Shown piece after piece: positions 16,812-25,001 of a stretch of DNA of 64,000 nucleotides. The notes under the pieces were generated by a model, which was not told the DNA's origin, searched no databases, and saw only the letters and a list, made by a program, of their open reading frames with translations. The position numbers and the translations under genes were made by a program. The stretch comes from Betaproteobacteria bacterium (lineage in GTDB: Bacteria > Pseudomonadota > Gammaproteobacteria > Burkholderiales > Casimicrobiaceae), in contig JADKEV010000014.1 in the NCBI GenBank assembly GCA_016717855.1, positions 62,001 through 126,000 on the forward strand, read 5' to 3'. How positions within the stretch are numbered: position 1 is the stretch's first letter; each line of letters starts with the position of its first letter.

Positions 16812-16843
16812 GATGGGTATCGCTTTGCTCCACCCATCCTACG
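16812..16843. repeat. GATGGGT/ACCCATC palindromic repeat copy
   Basis: GATGGGTATCGCTTTG and CTCCACCCATCCTACG form one full copy between the Bug gene and the DapA-like gene, with a 7-bp stem. Confidence 0.8.
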
Positions 16844-16866
16844 GTGATGCGGTGCGGTGCCGGTGC

Positions 16867-17794
16867 TCAACGGCCCCAGCGCAGGACCAGCGGATCGAGG
16901 CGGCGGGCGGTCTCGATCAGGCCGGCGCGCGTGACGGGGTTCATTGCCGGGAAGGGATGGCGCGGGGCTTCGCAGGCGATCACGCCGCCCTCCTTCATCA
17001 GCGCCTTGCAGGCGAGCAGCCCGCATTGGCGATTCTCGTAATTGATCAGCGGCAGCCAGCGCTGGTAGCCGGCGAACGCTTCGTCGCGCCGTCCGGCCAG
17101 GTACGCATCGACGATCGGCCGCAGGCCGTCGGGATAGCCGCCGCCGGTCATCGAGCCGGTGGCGCCCGCATCGAGGTCGGGCAACAGCGTGATCGCTTCC
17201 TCGCCGTCCCACGGCCCCTCGATCGCAGCGCCGCCGAGCCGGATGAGTTCGCGCAGCTTGGATGCGGCGCCGGCCGTCTCGATCTTGAAGTACGCGACGT
17301 GCTCGATCTCCTTCGCCATCCGCGCCAGGAACGCGGCCGACAGCGGCGTGCCGCGACCGGCGCGTCCTGGATCATGATCGGGATGCCGATCGCGGATGAA
17401 AGCGCGGCGAAGAATTCGTACGTCTTGTCCTCCGAGACACGGATGGTCGCGCCGTGGTACGGCGGCATCGCCATCACCATCGCGGCGCCCAGGTCCTGCG
17501 CCTGGCGGCTTCTCTCGGCGCAGACGCGCGAGCTGAAATGCGTCGTCGTCACGATCACCGGCACGCGGCCCTTCACGTGCTCGAGGATGACGCGCGTCAG
17601 CGTCTCGCGCTCCGCGTCGGAGAGCACGAACTGCTCGGAAAAGTTGGCGAGGATCGCCAGGCCGTTGGAGCCCGCGTCGATCATGAAGTCGATGCAGCGC
17701 TTCTGGCTCTCCAGGTCCAGTTCGCCCGTTTCGGTGAACGTCGTGGGGACCACGGGGAATACGCCCTGTAACGGGCTTTGACGGCTGCGCTCAT
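16867..17794 (-). pseudogene. DapA-like lyase (DHDPS family), frameshifted
   Basis: The N-terminal part (GVFPVVPTTFTETGELDLES through FSEQFVLSD and PIMIQDAPVA) and the C-terminal part (TPLSAAFLARMAKEIEHV through YFKIETAGAAS and PRHPFPAMNP) together make a full DHDPS/NAL-family TIM barrel of about 309 residues. The Schiff-base lysine is in YFKIE. They lie in different frames: one base appears lost near 17354, where GTC-GC-GGC-ACG should read GTC-nGC-GGC-ACG. The only ATG (17794, MSAAVK) is also out of frame with GVFPVV, so a second indel or a non-ATG start is needed. Members cleave 2-keto acids to pyruvate plus an aldehyde or dehydrate sugar acids. It may be a pseudogene or a sequencing error. 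Confidence 0.75.
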
Positions 17795-17848
17795 GGATCC
17801 TCTGCTGGCGCTTGTTGAGGGTGGTGGGCGACGCCGCGGGCGGGCGCC

Positions 17849-18901
17849 TCAAGCCCATTGCGGCACCGGGACCGCGATGGCCGCGTTCTCGCGATACGTG
17901 CGGCCCATCCGGCAGGCGATGGCGAACGCGTTGGCGGTCGCATTGACGTTGGCCCGGCCGAGTCCCGCGATATCGTATGCGGTGCCGTGCGCGGGCGTCG
18001 TGATCGGGACCGGCAAGCCGCCCTGCACCGTGACGCCCTTGGAAAAGCCCAGCAGCTTGAGCGCGATCTGGCCCTGGTCGTGGTACATGGTGACGATGGC
18101 GTCGAACTCGCCGGCGCGGGCCTTGAGGAAGATCGTGTCGGCCGGGAACGGTCCCTGGACCGGGAACCCCTTCGCGACCAGCTCGGCCACCGCCGGCGCG
18201 ATGATGTCGATCTCCTCGCGCCCGCAGGTGCCGCCGTCGCCGCCGTGCGGGTTGAGCGCGGACACCGCGACGCGCGGCGCCGGGACGCCATTGGCCTGCA
18301 GCGAGCGGTAGATCAGTTGCGCGGCGGCGACGATCCGCGGCTGGCTGATCAGCTTCGGCGCGTCCTTCAGCGGCACGTGCGAGGACACGCGCGAAGTCCA
18401 CAGGCCTTCGAGGGTGTTGAATTCGCAGAAGTAGTCGGTCACGCCCAGGTGCTGCGCGAAGTGGTGCAACTCGTCCTCGTGCTTCATTCCGCCCAGTTTC
18501 AGCGCGTACTTGTTCAGCGGCGCGAAGCAGATCGCGTCGATGTGGCGCGCCAGCGCCGCGTCCATGCAGGCATCGAGCACGCCGAGCGCCGCCGCGCCGC
18601 CCGCGGCTTCCGCCTGCGAGCGATGTGTCTGGTCGGGCCGTATCGTGTCCAGCGCCAGGAAAGCCGGACGCGCCGTGTCGGCGCGGCCGCGCACGTCAGC
18701 GAATGTCGCCACCGCCGCGGAGGCAATCTTGACGCCCGCGATCCGCTGTCCGTCTTCCCACAGCCAAGGGTCGCCGGCCACGACGACATTAGCCTGCGCG
18801 CAGGTGGCCGGGTCGGCCAGCAGCCGCGCGATCAGTTCCGGCCCGATGCCGGCCGGGTCACCCAGGGTCAGCGCGACGACGGGCAGCGTGTTCATGTTCA
18901 T
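17849..18901 (-). CDS. PdxA-family 4-phosphate dehydrogenase (PdxA/PdxA2-like)
   Basis: The 350-residue protein is full length for the family, which oxidises 4-hydroxythreonine-4-phosphate (PdxA) or threonate/erythronate 4-phosphate (PdxA2). Visible are LTLGDPAGIGPELIAR (11-26), the APLNK block, SHVPLKDA, NPHGGDGG, MYHDQGQIALKLL and the metal-binding HGTAYDIAG. The neighbours (Bug receptor, DapA-like lyase, GntR regulator) suggest a catabolic PdxA2-type role rather than pyridoxine synthesis; I see no kinase gene nearby. The start at 18901 follows an MNMNTLP N-terminus. Confidence 0.85.
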   Translation of the reverse strand: MNMNTLPVVALTLGDPAGIGPELIARLLADPATCAQANVVVAGDPWLWEDGQRIAGVKIASAAVATFADVRGRADTARPAFLALDTIRPDQTHRSQAEAAGGAAALGVLDACMDAALARHIDAICFAPLNKYALKLGGMKHEDELHHFAQHLGVTDYFCEFNTLEGLWTSRVSSHVPLKDAPKLISQPRIVAAAQLIYRSLQANGVPAPRVAVSALNPHGGDGGTCGREEIDIIAPAVAELVAKGFPVQGPFPADTIFLKARAGEFDAIVTMYHDQGQIALKLLGFSKGVTVQGGLPVPITTPAHGTAYDIAGLGRANVNATANAFAIACRMGRTYRENAAIAVPVPQWA

Positions 18902-18922
18902 TCACAATCCTCTCGTTTCGTC

Positions 18923-18954
18923 CGTAGGATGGGTGGAGCAAAGCGATACCCATC
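18923..18954. repeat. GATGGGT/ACCCATC palindromic repeat copy
   Basis: CGTAGGATGGGTGGAGC followed by AAAGCGATACCCATC forms a full copy in reverse orientation, between the PdxA-like start and the end of the GntR gene. Confidence 0.8.
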
Positions 18955-18981
18955 AAGCGCCAACTGGCGTTCGATCCCAAT

Positions 18982-19704
18982 TCAATTCGCCATCTCCCGC
19001 AACGTCGTCTTCCTGACGCGCTCCAGATGATGATGCATCGCCGCCGCCGCCTGCGCCGGATCGCGCGCCTGCAAGGCCGCGACGATGGCGCGATGGTCGG
19101 CGACGCTGCGCGCGATCGCGCCCCGGCGCCGCATGGCCTGGCGGCGGAAGTCGAGCGCGTAATCGTAGAAGTCGTTCACCACGTCCGCGAGCAGGACGTT
19201 GCCGCACGCGGCATAGAGCACCGAATGGAACTCGCGGTCGGAAATCTGGAAGCTGACCGGATCGGCGAACATGCCTTCCTGCTCGCCCAGCAGTTGTTCG
19301 AGCCGCGCGAGCGCGGTGCGGCTGATCCGCTTCGCGGCCAGCCTGATCACCTGTTCCTCGACCGCGTCGCGCGCCTCGGCCACTTCGTCGAGGCTGCGGT
19401 CCTTCAACCGCTCCAGAGCGCCCACCGAATCGTGCAGCATCGACTTGCCCGGCCCGACGACCCGCGTGCGCGCGCCCTGCGAGACCTCGATCATCCGCCG
19501 CGCCTGGAGCACGGCGATGGCCGAGCGCACGCTCTCCCGCGCGACGCCGAGCGTTCCGGCCAGTTGCCGCTCGGAGGGCAACTCGTCGCCCGGGCGCAGC
19601 AGCCCGGTCAGGATCATGTAGGCGAGCTTGTCGCTGATCTGGTCCTTGACCGTGCGCTTGGCGATGCCCGGGGCGCCGCCGGGCAGGCGTGGAAGGATGT
19701 CCAT
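18982..19704 (-). CDS. GntR-family transcriptional regulator, FCD subfamily
   Basis: The 240-residue protein has an N-terminal winged helix (residues 20-85: ISDKLAYMILTGLLRPGDEL, then PSERQLAGTLGVARESVR) and an FCD effector domain with metal-ligand positions in DREFHSVLY (H about 158), VADHRAIV and AMHHHLERV. FCD regulators bind carboxylates and repress nearby catabolic operons. It is followed on the same strand by the PdxA-DapA-Bug operon it probably controls. A candidate operator is at 19745-19767. Confidence 0.88.
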   Translation of the reverse strand: MDILPRLPGGAPGIAKRTVKDQISDKLAYMILTGLLRPGDELPSERQLAGTLGVARESVRSAIAVLQARRMIEVSQGARTRVVGPGKSMLHDSVGALERLKDRSLDEVAEARDAVEEQVIRLAAKRISRTALARLEQLLGEQEGMFADPVSFQISDREFHSVLYAACGNVLLADVVNDFYDYALDFRRQAMRRRGAIARSVADHRAIVAALQARDPAQAAAAMHHHLERVRKTTLREMAN

Positions 19705-19744
19705 GGTTCAGGTCGGGGGGGGCGGGCGGCGATGATATCGGTCA

Positions 19745-19767
19745 ACTGGTATGGAGAATAGACCAGT
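19745..19767. promoter_or_regulatory. Candidate operator upstream of the GntR gene
   Basis: ACTGGT (19745-19750) and ACCAGT (19762-19767) form an inverted repeat with an 11-bp spacer, 41 bp before the regulator's start. TGGT/ACCA half-sites are typical of FadR/FCD regulators, though the usual spacer is shorter. Inferred. Confidence 0.35.
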
Positions 19768-19902
19768 GGGCGCGATTGCGCAAGCGCCCCGCGCTGCCCG
19801 CCCCGCGGCGCGGGCCGGCCGTGCTGACGGGAGGCCCGGCCGCAGGGTTCACCAGCCCGAATGCCGGCGCCACCGGCGCCGGCTACGAACCGGGACGTGC
19901 CC

Positions 19903-21000
19903 TCAAGCGGCGCGCGCGACGCTCGCCGCCAGTTCGCGCAGCAGCGCCGCGCCGTTGCCCCGCCACGCGCTGCCGTGCATGCAGGCCAGCGTCGCGGGGT
20001 CCGTCGCGGCGATGCGCTCGAAATGGCGCGATGCATCCCGGGCGTGCGCGAAGTAGTCCATCTGCCCGCGAAACGCCTCGCTGGGCCCGAGGATGTCGCC
20101 CTCGGTCAGCGCCGGATTCGCATGCCCCGGCTGGGTGAACAAGTCCCCGCACAGGAGGGTGCGCGTGACTTCCTCGAACGCGAAGCCGCATTCCCAGCCG
20201 TGCGGCACGTGCGGCGCGTCGATCCAGCGCAGGCGGTGGCGGCCCAGTGCCAGCACTTCGCCGTCGGCGAGGGCGCGGGCCGGACGGTCCGCCAAGTCGT
20301 TGATCGACACGTTCGCGGCGACCTGGCTACACACCGGCACCGCGTTGGGTGCCGCGGCAAGAAAGTCGTTGAGCGCGCCGCACTCGTCGGACTCGACATG
20401 CGAGAACGCGACATAGGCAAGCGAGGCGACGGGCAGCACGCTCGCGATGGCTTCGCTGACCAGCGGAAATAGCTTGCGTGGCCCGGTGTGGAACAGCAGG
20501 GGGAAATCGAGCAGGGTGCGACAGAGCGCGAGTTGCGCGCGCGGGGGTCTGCCGTGAAACGCCGGCGCGATCGCCGCGCGGATCAGCGCACCGCGTTCCG
20601 CCTCCCGCGCTTTGAGCGCGGCGGCGAGTTCCGGGAGTTGTGCGGCGTCCGCATACGACCAGCGCAGCCATGGCGCGTAATACTCGTGGACCGCGCATAG
20701 CGCCTCGACCAGGCGCGCGATCCGCCGGCCGGCGTCGGGCTCGGCGAGGATCGCGGCACCGTCGATGCCGGGCGCGCCGCGCCGGGCCTCTGCCATGCAG
20801 TGCGGCAGCAAGTCGGCGCGCGTCGGAAAGTGCTTGTACACGGTCGGGATCGATACCCCGGCGCGCTCCGCGATCTCGGCGTGCGTGGTCGTCAGCGGGC
20901 CTTTTTCGGCGTGGAGCGCGACGGTGGCGGTGACGATGCGGCGCATGGTCTCGGCCTGGGCGTCCTGGCGGACGGCACTGCGATACGGGCGGGAAGTCAT
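19903..21000 (-). CDS. TetR DNA-binding domain fused to diiron-type metallo-beta-lactamase domain
   Basis: One 365-residue frame joins two families. Residues 18-66 are a TetR helix-turn-helix (TTTHAEIAERAGVSIPTVYK), and 67 to about 165 are a shortened TetR effector domain. From about 166 (PLLFHTGPRKLFPLV) to the end it is an MBL-fold domain of the flavodiiron/ODP type, lacking the first strands. All six diiron ligand positions are present: H201-x-E203-x-D205 (SHVESDE), H267 (VPHGWE), D286 (LLCGDLF) and H342 (CMHGSAW). No flavodoxin domain follows. It is divergent from a hemerythrin-like gene at 21254. This may be a one-component oxygen, NO or redox sensor-regulator, or an in-frame fusion made by deletion between neighbouring genes. 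Confidence 0.8.
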   Translation of the reverse strand: MTSRPYRSAVRQDAQAETMRRIVTATVALHAEKGPLTTTHAEIAERAGVSIPTVYKHFPTRADLLPHCMAEARRGAPGIDGAAILAEPDAGRRIARLVEALCAVHEYYAPWLRWSYADAAQLPELAAALKAREAERGALIRAAIAPAFHGRPPRAQLALCRTLLDFPLLFHTGPRKLFPLVSEAIASVLPVASLAYVAFSHVESDECGALNDFLAAAPNAVPVCSQVAANVSINDLADRPARALADGEVLALGRHRLRWIDAPHVPHGWECGFAFEEVTRTLLCGDLFTQPGHANPALTEGDILGPSEAFRGQMDYFAHARDASRHFERIAATDPATLACMHGSAWRGNGAALLRELAASVARAA

Positions 21001-21016
21001 GATAGGCGGCGGTGAG

Positions 21017-21056
21017 TTTATTGGCGATAAATTAATTTAAAATAAAATAAAGTTAA
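21017..21056. promoter_or_regulatory. AT-rich promoter/operator region of the TetR-MBL gene
   Basis: TTTAT (21017-21021) and ATAAA (21027-21031) form a short inverted repeat, next to the palindrome AAATTAATTT (21029-21038). The whole 40 bp is extremely AT-rich in a high-GC setting and begins 17 bp before the regulator start, so it likely holds its promoter and autoregulatory site. Confidence 0.45.
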
Positions 21057-21107
21057 TGTCAAGCCCCGCGTTCGTCGGCCTCGGGGCCAAGGGCGCGCCG
21101 GGGCCGC

Positions 21108-21169
21108 TTAGGAATTTCTTAGGGTTCGCTGAGCCAATATTTAGGAATGCGCGCCGGCGGGATTCCCTA
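21108..21169. promoter_or_regulatory. Repeated TTAGGAAT boxes upstream of the hemerythrin-like gene
   Basis: TTAGGAAT occurs at 21108-21115 and again at 21141-21148, exactly 33 bp apart (about three helical turns). An imperfect inverted copy, ATTCCCTA, is at 21162-21169. They sit 85-145 bp before the hemerythrin start. Possible regulator binding sites. Confidence 0.35.
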
Positions 21170-21253
21170 GACTGCGCGGCATGGTTCGACATCCGACCCG
21201 GGCCTGGTGAGCTAGCCATCCTTCACCCACCACGCAGAACGAGGAGATCGATC

Positions 21254-21979
21254 ATGGAACTTGCCGTACCCAGCCGTCCCGCAGCATCCGCGCCGGCGGC
21301 GCCCGCCGCCGCCCCCGCCGCACAGCGCGTCGACCTGTACACCCCCATCCACAAGGCGCTGCGCGCTTTCATGAGCGCGACGCTGCACGACATCGGGCGC
21401 ATGGATGCCGCCGACGACGCGGAAGTCGCCGCGGCGCTGGCGCAGACCCGCTCGCTGCTGGAGATTTGCCAGGGGCACCTGGAAAAGGAGAACGCCTTCG
21501 TCCACACGGCGATGGACGCGCGGCGGCCGGGGTGGGCCGCGCATACGGCCGCGGAGCATATCGGGCACGAGCAGTCGCTCCGCGAGCTTGCCGTCGCCGT
21601 CGACGCCGTGGCGGCCGCGACCGGGGCCGCCCGCGCCGCCGCCGCATTGAAGCTCTACCGCCACCTGGCGCTGTTCGTCGCCGAGAATTTCGAGCACATG
21701 CACAGCGAGGAAACCGCCGGCAACGCCCTGTTGTGGGCGACCCACACCGACGCCGAGTTGCTGGCCATCCACGGCGCCCTGCTCGCGTCGATCAAGCCGC
21801 AGGAGATGGCGGTCGCGCTGCGCTGGATGATCCCGGCCCTCAACCATGCCGAGCGCGTCGCGATGCTGCGCGGAATGCGGCACGACGCCCCCGCGCCGGT
21901 GTTCCAGAGCGTCCTCCGTATCGCGCGCGAGCACCTCGCCCCGCGCGACTGGGAAAAGCTCACCGCGGCGCTGGCGTAG
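21254..21979 (+). CDS. Hemerythrin-like (HHE) domain protein
   Basis: The 241-residue protein starts at ATG 21254 with GAGGAG 7 nt upstream. After an Ala/Pro-rich N-terminus (1-25) comes a four-helix HHE fold with histidines and acids spaced as in diiron sites: H33 (PIHKALR), H75/E79 (GHLEKEN), H102/H105/E106 (EHIGHEQ) and H148/H150/E152-E153 (EHMHSEE). Such proteins bind O2, NO or iron. It is divergent from the TetR-MBL fusion, which is probably its regulator. Its stop codon TAG (21977-21979) lies inside a dispersed palindromic repeat. Confidence 0.8.
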   Translation: MELAVPSRPAASAPAAPAAAPAAQRVDLYTPIHKALRAFMSATLHDIGRMDAADDAEVAAALAQTRSLLEICQGHLEKENAFVHTAMDARRPGWAAHTAAEHIGHEQSLRELAVAVDAVAAATGAARAAAALKLYRHLALFVAENFEHMHSEETAGNALLWATHTDAELLAIHGALLASIKPQEMAVALRWMIPALNHAERVAMLRGMRHDAPAPVFQSVLRIAREHLAPRDWEKLTAALA

Positions 21980-22006
21980 GATGGGTCGAGCGAAGCGACA
22001 CCCATC
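21975..22006. repeat. GATGGGT/ACCCATC palindromic repeat copy overlapping a stop codon
   Basis: CGTAGGATGGGTCGAGC and AAGCGACACCCATC form one copy. The TAG of CGTAG is the stop codon of the hemerythrin-like gene. Confidence 0.75.
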
Positions 22007-22042
22007 ATGGCAGGCGCGCCACCCGCCCCTCACCCCACCCCC

Positions 22043-22061
22043 CTCCCCGCAAGGCGGGGAG
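22043..22061. terminator. Hairpin between convergent genes
   Basis: CTCCCCGC (22043-22050) and GCGGGGAG (22054-22061) pair around AAG, between the ends of the hemerythrin-like and TTC38-like genes. No U-run is seen. The C-rich flank matches a common intergenic repeat. Bidirectional terminator or REP-like element. Confidence 0.5.
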
Positions 22062-22131
22062 AGGGAGGTGCTCTTCGACTTGCCGCCCCGCTCACCTCGA
22101 AGCAGGCCCTCTCACTCCGCAGCAGAGCCCC

Positions 22132-23460
22132 TCACGCCGCCATCCGCAACGCCTGAGTCCGCAGCACGAACTGGCGGCTCAGCGGACTCTCCGGCCGGTT
22201 TTCCAATCGCTCCGCGCACAGCGCCGTGGCCAGTGCCGCCTGCCCCGAACGCAGCGCCGCCTCGATCAGCGTCAGATCCAGCACGTCGCGCTGCGCATGG
22301 CTGCCGCCGAAGCGGTGGGCGATCTCGCGCACCGCGCGCAGGCGGGACACGGTCTCCGGGTAGTCGCCCCGGCCAAAGGCCAGCAGGGCGAGCGTCACCG
22401 GGTGCCCGACTTCGCGCGTGAACGCCGCGTTGTCATCCGCGCCCGCCATCGCCGCCTGTTGCGCGGCGAGCACCGCGTCCACCGCCTTCTGCCGCCCGGC
22501 GCCGACGAACGCCATCACCGCATGCACGTCGTTGAAGACGTAGTTGCCGGCGCTGGCAAACGGCATCCAGCCATCCGCGACCGTCTGCCAACGTCCGCCC
22601 ACGCCGATGCCGCGCAGATGCAGCCGCCACAGCAGGGCCGAGGCGTCGATCATGTCCAGCGCCAGCGGCGAGCGCGCGCCATGAATGGGCCCGTCGAACA
22701 GCGCGAGCACTTCGTCGATCTCGCCCAGTTCCAGGTGATAGAGCGCCAGGTGCCACCAGAGGTGAACCTGGAAGAAGCTGTCCTTCGACCAGGCGTCCGG
22801 ATTCGCGCGCATCCAGGCGATGCCGTCCCGCTGGCGGCTCTGCATCTCCAGCACATGGGCGACGGCGTGCTGCGCCCAGCCGTTGCGCGGCTCCAGCTCC
22901 ACGCCCTTGCGCCCCTGGCTCTCGGCCCGGGCGTAGTCGCCGGCTTCCTCCAGGCCAAAGGCGTGCATGCCGAGCATCGCGTGATACCCGGGCATGTCGG
23001 GCGACCAGGCGGACAGCGCGCGGGCGATCCGATCCCGCAGCATCCGCGAGTTGCCGGTATAGAAATCGACCAGGTGTCCCGATTGCAGGGCCACGATGTC
23101 GCGCGGGTGGTCCACGGCGACATCCTCGAGCACGCGGCCCGCCTGGTGCCAGCGTCCCTGCACCAGATGGCCGACGGCCTCGAGGTGGCCGCGCTCGTGC
23201 GCAGTGCCATCGCAGCGGGCGGCGGCGGCCAGGCTTTCGCGCGCCACCGCGATCGCCTGCGGCTCGGTGCCGAGCAGGTTGAGGTAGGCCTTCAACACAT
23301 GGGCCATGACGAAGTCCGGGGACCGGGCGAGCGCGGCATCCACGCTCGCCACCGGGTCCTCGATATAGCACTGGAATTGATGCAGCGCGCGCCCGTAGTG
23401 CTCCAGGCTCGTCGCATCGGCGCCCGACAGCGTCAGGCCATGGGAATCGCGAATGCTCAT
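22132..23460 (-). CDS. TTC38-like tetratricopeptide repeat protein
   Basis: The 442-residue protein is all helical, without a signal peptide. Blocks such as DFVMAHVLKAYLNLLGTEPQ, PGYHAMLGMHAFGLEEAG, GWAQHAVAHVLEMQSRQRDG and FFQVHLWWHLALYHLELGE match the conserved pattern of the TTC38 family, shared between bacteria and animals and of unknown biochemical role. It is a single gene, convergent with the hemerythrin-like gene. The start at 23460 has a purine-rich CCAAGGAGC sequence about 4-12 nt upstream. Confidence 0.78.
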   Translation of the reverse strand: MSIRDSHGLTLSGADATSLEHYGRALHQFQCYIEDPVASVDAALARSPDFVMAHVLKAYLNLLGTEPQAIAVARESLAAAARCDGTAHERGHLEAVGHLVQGRWHQAGRVLEDVAVDHPRDIVALQSGHLVDFYTGNSRMLRDRIARALSAWSPDMPGYHAMLGMHAFGLEEAGDYARAESQGRKGVELEPRNGWAQHAVAHVLEMQSRQRDGIAWMRANPDAWSKDSFFQVHLWWHLALYHLELGEIDEVLALFDGPIHGARSPLALDMIDASALLWRLHLRGIGVGGRWQTVADGWMPFASAGNYVFNDVHAVMAFVGAGRQKAVDAVLAAQQAAMAGADDNAAFTREVGHPVTLALLAFGRGDYPETVSRLRAVREIAHRFGGSHAQRDVLDLTLIEAALRSGQAALATALCAERLENRPESPLSRQFVLRTQALRMAA

Positions 23461-23615
23461 GATGTTTGCTCCTTGGAAAACGAAAGGGTTGAGTGAAACG
23501 AGCGAGAGAATAAGGCCGTCGCGCCGCGTTCACTAGAGCCATTTCGGCAACAAACCGGTCAAATCGGCCATGCGCTGCGCAAGCCGGAGGCGCGTGGACT
23601 TCGCGCGGGCAGGGT

Positions 23616-25001
23616 CTAGCTGGCCCCCGGCGCTCCGGCCAGTTCCAGCCTGCGTCCCACCGCCAGCCTGAACCTCCCCCGCCCGGTCTTTTCCAGCCGG
23701 ATGCAAGCGCCGCGCTCGACCAGCCGCCGCTCGAGCAGGATCAGCCGCGCTTCCAGGTTGTCGCTGACGTCGGGGAGCCGGATCCGCGGATCGAGCCGCA
23801 GTTCGCGGTTGGTGAAGGCGGTGCGGCCGAGGTGCACGTAGTCGTTGGCCAGCGCCCAGAAGATCGCGCCGGCGACGCCCTTGATCAGGTAATCGCCGTC
23901 GAGAAAGACGCTGCCGTCGGCGGCGAAGTGGCGGACGACGCAGGGCGCGCCGGCAGCGGCCGTTTCGGGAAGCGCCGCCGGCCCGGCAGCGGACGGCGCC
24001 GCTGTCTCGGTCGGCGTCTCCCCCGCTTCCCCGGATTCCGCGGCCGCCTGCATGTTCTGGATCGCCAGCCCGAGTTGCGTGGCCACGGTCACCAGCGCGT
24101 CCTCGTCGTCGTAGGAAAAGCGCATCTCCCGGGGGCTCTCGACGAACAGCACGCCCAGCGTGACGCCGCAGGCGACGATGGGAACGGCCAGCTGGCTGTG
24201 CGCTTCGGCCAGTCCCGGCAACGGGATCTCGGTCTCCAGCATCGCCGCCAGTCCGCCCGCGGCGGCGCTCGCGCGCACCGTCCGCGCGTACGCGTATTCG
24301 CTGGTCAGGTGGGAGATGCGGATCGGCGTGCCTTCGCGGGCGGCGACGCCGATCACGCCTTGTCCGCGCGGTATTTCGGAGCCGACGCCGGAGGCCGGAT
24401 ACCCGCGGCTTGCGACCGTGTACAGACGCTGCCCGGGCCGATCGACCAGCAACACCATCGCATGGGTGACGCCGAAGCCTTCGGCGAGCGCCGCGAGCGT
24501 TTCGTCGAGGAAGCTGTCCAGATCGCGGCAGCGGGCGAGGCGCAGCGCGGTGCGCCGCAGCGCCGGCATCACGCTGCAGCGGGGCGGCGGCGCGGGCCGA
24601 TGGGCGCCGGGGACCGCTTCGATGCCGAGGACGCGATAGACGTCAGCGCCGCGCAGCACGAAGACGCCGGCCATCCCGGTGTGCGAGGCGATGCCGGCCA
24701 GCTTCGCCTTCATCGACTCGAACAGCGGTCCCTCCGTTTCCGTCCGCAGGTACTGGACCGCGAGGCGGTGGAGCGCCGACGTGTCCGGATCGACGATCAG
24801 CAACGTCGCGCGCGGATTCGCGAGCACGTTCTGGCGCGTCTTGTTGAAGAACTGGAACGACAGCGCGACATGTTCCGCATCGACGTACTGGACCTGGGAC
24901 AGGTAGGCCATGTTCGGCGTGCCGTCGGGCGCGCACGTCGCCATCATGCCGGGGATCACGCCTTCGAGGCACGCGCGCAGCGCGTCCATGCACGGGCTCA
25001 C
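23616..25001 (-). CDS. PNPOx-like flavin-binding domain plus GAF domain protein
   Basis: This 461-residue protein has a split-barrel PNPOx-like domain (about 5-130, with MATCAPDGTPNMAYLSQVQY and RQNVLANPRATLLIVDP) and a GAF domain (about 155-320, with GQGVIGVAAREGTPIRISHL and PIVACGVTLGVLFVES). After a low-complexity Ala/Thr/Pro linker (321-350) comes a C-terminal domain (355-461) with VFLDGDYLIKGVAGAIFWAL and a possible winged helix. I infer a signalling protein sensing flavin or a redox ligand. GTG 25001 is chosen because it overlaps the upstream stop as GTGA; ATG 24989 is an alternative. Confidence 0.72.
   Translation of the reverse strand: MSPCMDALRACLEGVIPGMMATCAPDGTPNMAYLSQVQYVDAEHVALSFQFFNKTRQNVLANPRATLLIVDPDTSALHRLAVQYLRTETEGPLFESMKAKLAGIASHTGMAGVFVLRGADVYRVLGIEAVPGAHRPAPPPRCSVMPALRRTALRLARCRDLDSFLDETLAALAEGFGVTHAMVLLVDRPGQRLYTVASRGYPASGVGSEIPRGQGVIGVAAREGTPIRISHLTSEYAYARTVRASAAAGGLAAMLETEIPLPGLAEAHSQLAVPIVACGVTLGVLFVESPREMRFSYDDEDALVTVATQLGLAIQNMQAAAESGEAGETPTETAAPSAAGPAALPETAAAGAPCVVRHFAADGSVFLDGDYLIKGVAGAIFWALANDYVHLGRTAFTNRELRLDPRIRLPDVSDNLEARLILLERRLVERGACIRLEKTGRGRFRLAVGRRLELAGAPGAS

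Noticed and set aside
17849..18901. Biosynthetic pyridoxine PdxA
   Set aside because: No pdxJ, ksgA or surA neighbours are present; the Bug, DapA-like and GntR context fits a catabolic PdxA2-type enzyme better.
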